DNA from: Galeopsis tetrahit
Taxonomy: Eukaryota; Streptophyta; Magnoliopsida; Lamiales; Lamiaceae
Assembly: GCA_963675135.1 (NCBI GenBank)
Contig: OY776130.1
Location: 26,466,001-26,530,000, forward strand
Length of the DNA: 64,000 bases
Direction of reading: 5' to 3'
Below the pieces are notes generated by a model. It saw nothing but the letters and a program-made list of their open reading frames with translations. It ran no database searches and had not been told where the DNA came from. A program made the translations under genes and the position numbers. Positions 34,495 through 44,610 of the stretch are shown here, one piece after another (within the stretch, counting starts at the first letter, position 1; each line of letters starts with the position of its first letter).

Positions 34495-34880
34495 CTTCTT
34501 TGTTACCCAATCCGAGTTTGTGTACTCCTTGTCAGATGGCTAAGAGTAAATATTTATCTTTTTCTTTGAATGAAAAGCCAGCATCACATGTTTTGGATTT
34601 ATTTCATTGTGATCTTTGGGGACCTGCCCCTGTTGCTTCCAATGATGGTTTTCGGTACTACGTTAGTTTTGTGGATGATTTCTCCAGATTTACTTGGCTC
34701 TATCCTTTACATGCTAACTCTGATTTCTATGATGTGTTTGTTCATTTTTACACCTTTGCTTGCAATCAGTTTTCCACCACAGTTAAGGCATTTTAGAGTG
34801 ATGGTGGAACGAAGTTTGTTAATGGTCGCATTCGTAAGTTCCTCGCCGATCATGACATTCATCATCGCATCTCGCACTAA
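34495..34880 (+). pseudogene. Copia integrase fragment
   Basis: The translation contains C-T-P-C-Q-M-A-K-S-K (zinc motif end), F-H-C-D-L-W-G-P-A-P (first catalytic Asp), V-D-D-F-S-R-F-T-W and S-D-G-G-T-K-F (second Asp). The codon before S-D-G-G is TAG. Only about 125 residues remain, and no LTR is attached. The H-C-D-L-W-G-P wording differs from the A/F and C integrases, so it comes from another copia lineage. Confidence 0.8.
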
Positions 34881-34987
34881 AATTTAATGACGTTAACAAA
34901 TAACCCTCACTAAATCCCTACAACCACTCCCCTTGTTATTTCTCTTGTTAAATGGTGAGCGTTGTTATTTCCTCGGCAAATGGTGAG

Positions 34988-35662
34988 TGATGCGGCCAAA
35001 ATATATCGTCCTCAGAGATAACGACACGTGGATTTGAGATGAAATAATCCGTCTTGTTATGAATAATGGTTTGGTGAAGGGGATTAATACACCCCTAAGT
35101 CCAATGAGGTAAATCAACATAATTGGGCTTTTGGCCCATATCTGTGGCCCAATTATTCTTGGGCCAAGTGTTTCCAGCCCATAAGGGAATTCCTTAAGAT
35201 CCAGTTTTGATGGATAAGGCCCGAAAGGAGGTCAATCAAAGGAGGTGGGAAGAGTCCACCAAAAGACCGAGTCTTTAGGGCGGTTGAGAAAGAAGAGAAA
35301 GAAGGATTCTTCCTCTCTCCCACGAAAAAAGGTCAGGTATAAAAAGCAGGTTTGTTTTATTTGGTTGACTACGTTTTTTACATTAAGAATATATATTATT
35401 AACATTCTTGATAAGAAATACACGGAATACATACTGAAAAACACAGAAAATTCCCCTTTGATTCTCCGGAGAAAGATTCTGACTTGAGCGTCGGAGATTC
35501 CACGCCGGAATCCCCTCCGGCGTTTTTTTGCAAGTCTTTGAGGAGCTTGAAGGAGGATTATTCGTTGGATAAGCTTGCGTGAACGTGACGATCAAAGCCC
35601 ACAGCCGCAGTAATCCAGATAGGGAGATTCGATATCCCTACTCGTTATTTTTTGACGCAACA
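34988..35662 (+). repeat. 5' LTR of element I
   Basis: 675 bp, same length as the 3' copy, differing at scattered bases and by small compensating indels (for example near 35005-35050). It ends GACGCAACA directly before the PBS. Confidence 0.9.
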
Positions 35663-35664
35663 AC

Positions 35665-35681
35665 TGGCGCCGTCTGTGGGA
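35665..35681 (+). other. Primer-binding site of element I
   Basis: TGGCGCCGTCTGTGGGA begins 2 nt after the LTR and is identical to the PBS of element H. Confidence 0.88.
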
Positions 35682-35778
35682 AATCCGAGTTAAGGCGTGA
35701 GGATTTCCTGAATTTTGGAACGAGCTATTCCCAAAGATAAGAAATTGAAGAAATCAATTATGTCTATACACCAGATTT

Positions 35779-36135
35779 TTGCAACTGCTTCTACTCGGTT
35801 GTACGTCTACCCCCTCCCATTCTAGAGTTGTAACTTATATAGTAGTGCAGGAATTAGAAGGCAACAAAGCCTCCGATCCAACCCAGTTCTCGGCCGCTGC
35901 AGCCCCTTCTTTATCTCTGTATAGCTGTCGCCCCTGTTCCAGCGAAAAAACATCGCTCGATTTTGAAGCTCTCAACATCAGAAGAAACGCAGAAATCGAT
36001 CGGCATCGGTGCGTCTGCGCCGCCATTCTTTGTAGAGTGACAGAAATATTGACACGTCAGAATAGCTCTGAATCAAAGCCCCCAATTCGTCGGCCAAATT
36101 ACCACCCCGCTATACCAGTGGCATCGTTTCTCTGA
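35779..36135 (+). other. Weak ORF in element I, possibly captured host sequence
   Basis: An open frame of about 118 codons (no AUG at the listed start) with no recognisable domain lies in a locally less AT-rich stretch. About 80 bp later GCAAAAGAG|GTAATCC looks like an exon-intron junction leading into T-rich DNA. This could be a captured 5' leader and first intron of a host gene. I do not recognise the source and would not call it a gene. Confidence 0.25.
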
Positions 36136-36215
36136 TTTGCCAGCGTTACCTTCTTTACTGACGTTGTAAAATACTCTCATCTCGATGGAGAGGAAAAGGT
36201 GAACCACTGCAAAAG

Positions 36216-39200
36216 AGGTAATCCTTTATTTTTGCCAAAATGGGATTAAGAGGTCTTCTTCAGCAAGTTTTTTATTTGAAATGATTGGTAAATTGTTTGC
36301 CAATATGACTGAGTTTTATTGAATAATTTGAATGATGAATTTACTGTGATGAGGGAATTAGAATATTGGATTTGCGTATATGAATATTTCTATCCCTATT
36401 TGATGCAGGATGTCATACTCACCACGTGTTTGATGAAATGCTCAAGAGAGTAGTAGTTTTTCTTTTATTTTTATTTTTTATGAGAAATCCTTTTTTCTTA
36501 ATTTTCGATGCTGGGATATGGTAATAAGAAACCTTGCTTAGGCAGAAATATATAAGTTCACTGTGTTGCGTAGGAAATTCCCGATCTGTATGATTCTCTC
36601 TTTTAGCCATGAGACAATAACATAAATATAAAATTGTCCACTATTATGGGAAATTGCTTATCCCTAAATTAGAATAGTTCCTGATTGCAAAGGCTACTGA
36701 ATTTTATCATCATTTAGGTATGAAGAGGTAATGATGTTGCAGTGGTAACTGAAATAGACTTATGGTTCTATCTTATTGAATTTTCCATTCTATTGATGTT
36801 CTGTGTATTCCCTACAACAAGAGATGAGTTATGATTTGTAACGAGTATGGCCGCGAAAGTTTGTATACAATGATGTTGGGATGTTTAATAGAACCTCTGC
36901 GAGATCTATGAAACTCATACCAATGATGTAGCTTCATTGAACATACCACTTCACATCAATCTTTAGAATGCTCTGGAAAATGTTATAATTTCCTCTGTAC
37001 ATAGATTTATTGACAAATATCACATTTCTTTATTCTACGTTTTGGGTTTAAACTGAAGTCCTAACCAAGTAAGTAGGCTAAACTCTAAAACTGAACTCAT
37101 CCAGCATATGTTGAATTACATAGGCACAAATCACAATAATGTTTGTGCATGTTCATAACTTGATATCACTTTAAGCATTCAATATGTTGGATTATACCCA
37201 TACGCCTGATGTAACTTAAAATTCTGGTGGTATCAATATTGGCATGATAATGGTGATTGTGTCATGGTGGATAGTATTTTAAAATTGATTTTTACTTCTA
37301 GCTTCTGGAATTTAAGTTGAAATGCATATTGAAGAAACTTAGTCCAGTAATTTGGACACTAGATAGGGAATTTATGTTCAAATGTGAATATATCTTTTGG
37401 AATATTCTTGATTCAATTATCGGAATGCGAATTATTTAATCATGTTTAATATGATATTTGAGACAACCATGCTGTTTTGACTAATATGACATTCTTTGAG
37501 CTATGTTCATGATGTGTTTGAGATATATAATGCTTGAAAGAAATGTAGCTTAGTCGTGGTGATTTACAATAACACGGATGTGTTTGGATTATTGAAAATG
37601 GGGTTATATAATAGAATGGCATATATTACTTGGGAGAATAGAGATCCTGTTGAGTTCGGATCTAGAGTATTTGGAGATAATGGAGGTATATAAATTATGT
37701 GCTACTAAGAGAAATCATTTATTCTCTAATCCTGTCTTTTACAAGCTCAAGACATTCAATTTTTCCGATCCACTTTTGAGAATCTGCAAAATTTTTTGGT
37801 GAATGCAAATTATACATATTTTCAAATATATTTTCTGTTGATTGGAACGTTAAAGCCGAACATGGGTGCTCGAGAAATGTTTGGTATCATGTCTAAAAAA
37901 CTGTGACTGAGATTAACTCTATATGCTGGATTAGAAATCATGTTGTCTGAGACACTTTTCCACAATTTCATTTCCGTAGTAAGAACACAGATTTCATTTC
38001 CATAACATGTGTTATGCGAATATTCCTAATTGTGAGAGATATTTGGGTTCTTATTTTGTCCTGCCTATGCATTATAACTATAAATGAATAAGGATTTGTA
38101 CGTGTGAGCACAACTATGAAATGGGTATATAATGTCATAACAGTGTTGTGAGGTTTAATAAAATCCCTTCGAGATTTATGAACTCATATTCTAATAATGC
38201 ACCTTCTCTAACTTAGTTAATGATTGCATTGAGCATATGCATATGCATGATGTAACTTAACATTCTATCAACATTAGAATTGGCATTGAAATGGTGATTG
38301 AGTCTTGATGGATGATATTTTAGAAATGATTTTTATTTTTGAGTTCAGGAATGTATATTTTGGAAATTTAGTTCAATAATTTGGACACCAAATTTGGAAT
38401 TTATATTTAAATGAGAATATATCTTTTGGGTTCTTGATATGTTTAATACGATTATCAAGGTTGAATAATGAATTTATTTTCTTTTGTTGAGGAAAAACAC
38501 TTGCGATTCTGATATTGAAAAAAAAAAAAAAACTTCAATCACCGAGGGAATTGCGCGAATAAATGAATTTCGCTTCACAAAAAGGAGGGGAGAATGAATG
38601 CTCTCAACCGATGCATACTTGACAACTTAAGGGAGGTATCTCTGCACTTTTTATGTGAATCGAAATTGAAATATCGCTTGAAAGACATTTTTTGTTGATG
38701 ATCTAGTGTTAAGTATTTCTGAAAAATCAGTTTGTATAAGAAGTATAAATTTAGCATGAGAACATGTGTTCAATCTCATAAAAAGTGATTGTGTTAATAT
38801 TCGCACCAACAGTCATTTCGTGAATTTGTGTTGAAAGGGTAAGTGAAATATATATTAAGACTTGCAGTAGTGTTCATCTCTTAGCTAATATGCTATGAAA
38901 AATGTGATATATGAGGTAACATGCATTGTCTTGGCTAAGTGATTCATATTAATCTGATATTTGAATGAGACTCATCGATACGATGAATTTGAGTGAGAAG
39001 AATAATTTATCTATGATAGATAGGATCGAGATAAACTATTATATGCTGTGATTTGAATAATTGACTACTCCTTAAACTACAATGTTGTGGAGAAGGATTT
39101 AAATCTACTTAGTTTAACATGGATATTAATCGTTTCAATCAATGTATTGTGAAAATATGAGATGTATTTGTATATGTGGAAAGATCCGCATGAGAATATA

Positions 39201-39400
39201 CCTTTTATTGAATGAGCACTAGAATATTGACAAAGCCGGTACCAAATCTTGGTACAAATTGTTATTTAACCTTTTTATTGTGAGAAATTTCGAGAAGGTC
39301 TAGCCCAAAGGCCTTTAAGAACTCTGGGAGTGCTGAAAACACAAGAGGTTCTGGAGGGTTATTCAGGGCTCCGAAGCCCAACATCCAGATTAGACAGTAT
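36216..39400. other. AT-rich non-coding filler of element I with an old duplication
   Basis: No frames of note. About 36841-37480 and 38090-38470 resemble each other: both have GAGATYTATGAA-CTCAT, later GATGTAACTTAA-ATTCT, then AATTTGGACACYA, then GAATATATCTTTTGG. An old, diverged direct duplication is likely. Confidence 0.5.
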
Positions 39401-39415
39401 GAGGCAGAGCATGCC

Positions 39416-39512
39416 AGGCCCCGAGGGCTAGCAGAGATAGGGAGTATTCTGGTCCCCGAGGGCTAGCAGAGATAGGGAGTGTTCTGGTCTGTGAGGGCTA
39501 GCAGAGATAAGA
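39416..39512 (+). repeat. 35-bp tandem repeat, about 2.7 copies
   Basis: GAGGGCTAGCAGAGATAGGG recurs at 39423, 39458 and 39493 (the last copy slightly changed). Confidence 0.85.
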
Positions 39513-39810
39513 TAAGTATATCGGTACCACATGTTAGTACAAATGTTTGATACATCCTAAAATATTAGATCTTTTGTATTAATTTGATATTACTATGATC
39601 ATGTCTTTAAGAGATTGACATATATGATTCGAGACTACTTTTTCCGTTAAATTAAGTATAATCCCTTGGAGCTTACATGGTGGATTTATGTAGATATTTT
39701 AGAAATGATATTGGAATTGAGAATTACTTGAAATCTTAGAAGCATGAGTAGGTAATGCATATGTTGAGTTTTAGGACTACTTTATGTGGGAGAATTAATG
39801 ATTAGATATT

Positions 39811-39935
39811 GATGATGAGATGATTGTTATATGTTAGCATTATGATGAGATGATTGCTATATGTTAGCATTATGATGAGATGATTGATATATGTTAACAT
39901 TATGATGAGATGATTGCTATATGTTAATATGGTGT
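39811..39935 (+). repeat. 30-bp tandem repeat, about 4 copies
   Basis: ATGATGAGATGATTG recurs at 39812, 39842, 39872 and 39902 with a TATATGTTARCATT spacer. Confidence 0.88.
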
Positions 39936-39985
39936 TGAGATAAAGGATATGTCTTGATGATTAAGGCATAAGATAAAAGGAAAAG

Positions 39986-41010
39986 GCGAGGTTTATACAA
40001 ACCTCACCCTGAGAAAATAAGTGAGTTTCAACGAACTCCACTTAGAGAAATTGCGAGGTTTATACAAACCTCACCCTGAGAAATTGCGAGATTTATACGA
40101 ACCTCATCCTGAGAAACTGCGAGGTTTATACAAACCTCATCCCGAGAAATTGCGAGGTTTATACAAACCTCACCCTGAGAAAATAAGTGAGTTTCGATGA
40201 ACTCCACTTAGAGAAATTGCAAGGTTTTATACAAACCTCACCCTGAGAAACTGCGAGGTTTATACAAACCTCACCCCGAGAAACTGCGAGGTTTATACAA
40301 ACCTCACCCTGAGAAAATAAGTGAGTTTCGATGAACTCCACTTAGAGAAATTGCGAGGTTTTATACAAACCTCACCCTGATAAATTGCGAGGTTTATACA
40401 AACCTCACCCTGAGAAAATAAGTGAGTTTCGATGAACTCCACTTAGAGAAATTGCGAGGTTTTATACAAACCTCACCCTGAGAAGTTGCGAGGTTTATAC
40501 AAACCTCACCCTGAGAGATTGCGAGGTTTATACAAACCTCACCCCGAGAAATTGCGAGGTTTATACAAACCTCATCCCGAGAAATTGCGAGGTTTATACA
40601 AACCTCCCCCTAAGAAAATAAGAGAGTTTCGATGAACTCCACTTAGAGAAATTGCGAGGTTTATACAAACCTCACCCTGAGAAATTGCGAGGTTTATACA
40701 AACCTCACTCGGAGAAATTGCGAGGTTTATACAAACCTCACCCGGAGAAATTGCGAGGTTTATACAAACCTCACCCTGAGAAATTGCGAGGTTTATACAA
40801 ACCTCACTCGGAGAAATTGCGAGGTTTATACAAACCTCACCCGGAGAAATAGCGAGGTTTATACAAACCTCACCCTGAGAAATTGCGAGGTTTATACAAA
40901 CCTCACTCGGAGAAATTGCGAGGTTTATACAAACCTCACCCGGAGAAATTGCGAGGTTTATACAAACCTCACCCGGAGAAATAGCGAGGTTTATACAAAC
41001 AAACCTCAGC
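39986..41010 (+). repeat. 33-bp palindromic minisatellite with 99-bp higher-order pattern
   Basis: About 30 units. The common unit (type I) contains GAGGTTTATACAAACCTC, a perfect 7-bp inverted repeat with a 4-nt loop, followed by ACCCTGAGAAATTGC. A second unit (type II, about five copies at roughly 40019, 40187, 40319, 40419 and 40619) contains GAGTTTCGATGAACTC in the same place. From about 40651 on, three type I variants (ending CCCTGAG, CTCGGAG, CCCGGAG) alternate in a fixed order, a 99-bp higher-order repeat present about three times. Because 33 is a multiple of three, short frames such as 40652-40852 stay open by chance. Confidence 0.92.
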
Positions 41011-41749
41011 CGAAAAGGAAAAACCTAAATCTATGTGATTAAAGATCTTCATCCACGATAACCTCTAAAGCTAGGGGGAGTAGGAGATATGGAGTAGAAG
41101 ATATAGAGCAAAAGCTAGGAAGAAATCCCATAAGAGGGGCGAGGAGGTCCTGTGAGCATCATCAGATCATCAAGTAAGTACAGAAACCTGAATTCTCTAA
41201 AGTATCATAAAGTATGCACGTACCACGGAAGAAGGTAAAATAAAGTGAGGCAGCTAAAAGCATTCAAGACTATGGATATATGACCCTAGCCCTCCATAGA
41301 AAAACTCAGAGGTATAAAAGTAGGATCAAAGTTTCTTACAATTGGAGAGTGACCACAAGGCCGAGGGGAATTAGAGAACCCCTCACAATTCTGAGGTTCA
41401 ATGATGAGCTTGATTTGAAGCCATGAGGCCAGATTATTAAGTGAGAGCTCCACTCATGATAGGCTTTAAGGCCTGGGGGGAGTAGGGGTCGTGCTAAGTT
41501 GTTAAAACTATCAAACTCCAAACAAGAGAAGACTAAGAAAAGGCATATGAAGAGAAGAGAAACAAGAGAAGTTATGGAGAAGGCTAAGAAAAGCCTCAAG
41601 TGAATGCGCTTGAAGACACACTTTCCAGGGTTATACAACATGCTTCCTGAAATTGAAAAATGATGGTGACCAGGGCGAGGAAACATTCCGCTTAATTCAT
41701 CTTATCTTCTCTTCCTACTCTCATAAAATTACGACAACTTTTACGAGAG
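41011..41749. other. 3' leader of element I with two internal polypurine-like tracts
   Basis: Non-coding. CTAGGGGGAGTAGG at 41071-41084 and CTGGGGGGAGTAGGGG at 41473-41488 resemble the true polypurine tract. Sequence preceding each (CACGATAACCTCTAAAG and CATGATAGGCTTTAAGG) is also similar, so the block is duplicated. Confidence 0.6.
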
Positions 41750-41763
41750 TAGGGGGGAGTAGT
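41750..41763 (+). other. Polypurine tract of element I
   Basis: TAGGGGGGAGTAGT stands immediately before the 3' LTR start TGATGCGGCC, the same tract as in element H. Confidence 0.85.
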
Positions 41764-42438
41764 TGATGCGGCCAAAATATGTCATCCTCGGAGATAACGA
41801 CACGTGGATTGAGATGAATTAAATCTGTCTTGTTATGAATAATGGTTTGGTGAAGGGGATTAATACACCCCTAAGCCCAAAGAGGGAAATCAGCATAATT
41901 GGGCTTTTGGCCCATATCTGTGGCCCAATTATTCTTGGGCCAAGTATTTCTAGCCCATGAGGGAATTCCTTAATATCCAATTTTGATGGATAAGGCCCGA
42001 AATGAGGTCAATCAAAGGAGGTGGGAAGAGTTCACCAAAAGACCGAGTCTTTAGGGCGGTTGAGAAAGAAGAGGAAGAACGATTCTTCCTCTCTCCCACG
42101 AAAAGAGGTCAGGTATAAAAAGCAGGTTTGTTTTATTTGGTTGACTACGATTTTTACATTAAGAATACATATTATTAACATTCTTGATAAGAAATACACG
42201 GAATACATACTGAAAAACACATAAAATTCCCCTTTGATTCTCCGGAGAAAGATTCTGACTTGAGCGTCGGAGATTCCACGCCGGAATCCCCTCCGGCGTA
42301 TTTTTGCAGGTCTTTGAGGAGCTTGAAGGAGGATTATTCGTTGGATAAGCTTGCGTGAAAGTGACGATCAAATCCCACAACCGCAGTAATCCAGATAGGG
42401 AGATTCGATATCCCTACTCGTTATTTTTTGACGCAACA
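41764..42438 (+). repeat. 3' LTR of element I
   Basis: The 675-bp partner of 34988-35662 with the same ends; followed by GTAAG, the probable TSD. Confidence 0.9.
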
Positions 42439-43254
42439 GTAAGGGATTTGATGACCTCATTATTTGCCCTCGCCATTTCATAGATTTTTTGTGGTGCTCT
42501 ATTTTACTTTATACCTCACTAAATCACCTAAAATACCTCTCTTTTATTCTACTCACGAACCACTAAATTCATTTTTCTTAAAAATAGTGGCGAACAAATA
42601 GTGCAAGTCATTTTGGTACGGATGAAGTATATTTATGCTAGTAGACGGTAGTTACTGTAAATTCATTTGTCACTATCATCATATACTTCCGAATTCATTG
42701 CAGCTTATATGCAGGTTCTCCACTGACCTTTGTGTAAATCTGGAACCAAGTAATTATAACATGAAATTTTTACCAATAAAAAAAAGATAAAAATAGAACA
42801 TTTGTGAAAATTAGATACTAAAGAGAACTTTACATAGGGAAGAAACAACAAATATTGAATTTCAAGATGTTTGACTGTGTTTGTAACCTCATTTGATCTG
42901 GTAAAAATCATAAATAATTTTTTTTTAAACATAAGTATTTTCATCGACACTAAAGTAGGAAATAAACGATGACTCGTCCTCTAATCGCCGAGCGATCAAA
43001 ATTAAAACTAAAATCAATCATTAATCATCCACAAATCTCCATAATTGCAAATAATAGATGAATAGCAATTAGAAGAATGCAACAAATACACCGTCTTTCA
43101 CAAGTCCACCCTGAAATATTGTGAGTAATGTCACATTAATTCAATCATATAGAAATCTCTAGAGTTTAAGTGAAATCTTAGTAGATGAAATATTAAATAA
43201 AATAAATGAAACATCAAGTTGTCACCTTTTTATGCAATCTTGAAATCGCTATAT
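42439..43254. other. Non-coding DNA between element I and the duplicated segment
   Basis: AT-rich sequence without a convincing reading frame, repeat or terminal inverted repeats. Confidence 0.5.
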
Positions 43255-44198
43255 ATTATATTTTATATTATTTTCGTAGGTAAAGAAAACCGAATCCCTC
43301 AAAAATATATAAAATTCTATAAAATATCTATAGCAACAAGAACTCGAATACCCTAAAATCGAGACAATTCGGCATGGATTAACAATTCAGAAACTAAAAT
43401 TATCTAAATAATCTTGATGTAGCATCTCATTCATAACCTATCTAAATGTAATTGTGAAAAATTGAGACTAAATTGACACATTTAATTTTTTTTGACCAAA
43501 ATAGAATAAATTGAAAAAAATGAGAATAAATTGATATATTTAACTTTTTTAGGACAATTTTAAAAAAAATTAAAAATTAGGGTTGGTCTGCTATGGACTC
43601 AAGTGCATGTTATGCACCCTAGTCCATGGTGCACTTTTCAGTTTTACTGACGTACATTTTTTTATAAATGGTGTTACACTTTTCAATTATTAAACTGTAT
43701 AATAATTTTTTTAGTGTTAATTGAAAAGTGCAACACCATTTACCAAAAATTGTAAGTCAATAAAACTGAAAAGCGCAACATGAACTAGGCACTCGAGTGC
43801 ATACTAGATTTTACCTAAAAAATTATGAGATTAAATTGACTTATGATCTAGTAAATTCTTTATGAATAGGATTATAGGAAGATAAATAGAGGGGTGGAAA
43901 GAATTGAATTAAAAGAAACGCTTGTTCCCTTTGTTTGCAAATCAAAGAATCAAAGCAGCAGCAATGTGTGTCAAGGGAATTGGGCGCTTCACCCCACCCT
44001 TCCCTCTATTTCCATTATTCATTAGGGATTAACAACGATTTCGGTTTTTAGTAGAGTATTATTTCCTTTTGTTACACTTCAATTTCGAAGAATTTAGATG
44101 AATCTGTTTAGTTTGCAGGCACTTCATTTTTTAATTATTATTCCTATTTTAGTTTGCATGTTATGATTTTAGGCGTTAATTATTTTAATATATATATG
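43255..44198 (+). repeat. 944-bp duplicated segment, copy 2 (5' region of CHR4-like pseudogene)
   Basis: The partner of 20883-21826. It runs directly into the pseudogene, so it probably holds that gene's promoter, 5' leader and part of its first intron. It includes the fold-back element at 43579-43816. The downstream sequence (CAGGCACTGGCAG...) is missing from copy 1. Confidence 0.88.
43579..43816. mobile_element. Fold-back MITE-like inverted repeat (in copy 2)
   Basis: Same structure as 21207-21444; it was duplicated together with the surrounding segment. Confidence 0.6.
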
Positions 44199-44610
44199 CA
44201 GGCACTGGCAGTTGTTGTATGAATGAAATGAGGGATGTGGGGATGGCTTTGAGTTAATAATGGGTGTTGTTTGATGAAGTTTTTCAAATCTTCCCTAAGT
44301 TTAACCACTTTTGAATGAAAGCATAGATAACTCCAGTTATTGTAGATTAACATAATCTGAGTTTGTTTTCCTTGGTTTGTTTTGGCGTATTAATTCATAG
44401 TACTGGATGTTAGCTTAATTTGCATGGAATTAGGTTTTATGCTCCCTTATCCAACAGTTTTAAATGCTAGCTGTAATTCGGTAATATCAACACGTGTGAT
44501 ACTAGGATTTGAAAACCTAGCTAGTCGCAGTTCTCTATCACGTGTAATATCAACATGATGTGTAGCTAATCCTTTCCGTCTAATGCCAAGTGTTGTGTTT
44601 TCCTTTGCAG

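Larger units (their letters stand above)
34988..42438 (+). mobile_element. Element I: non-autonomous Tat-type gypsy element without gag/pol
   Basis: Two 675-bp LTRs (34988-35662, 41764-42438) both run from TGATGCGGCCAAAATAT to TTTTGACGCAACA. The PBS, polypurine tract and LTR start are shared with element H, so it is the same lineage in the opposite orientation. Flanking 5-mers GTGAG (left) and GTAAG (right) differ at one base, consistent with a decayed TSD. The 6.1-kb interior has no gag or pol; it is AT-rich DNA plus tandem arrays. It would be called LARD-like and would need a helper element. Confidence 0.85.

Noticed and set aside
40652..40852. Repeat-peptide ORF with an 11-residue unit
   Set aside because: It follows from a 33-bp tandem unit lacking stops in one frame. 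Minus-strand frames stay open in the same way, and there is no promoter or start context.
39986..41010. CRISPR-like regular repeats
   Set aside because: The spacers are not unique: units are back to back and nearly identical, and the surrounding sequence is a plant LTR element.
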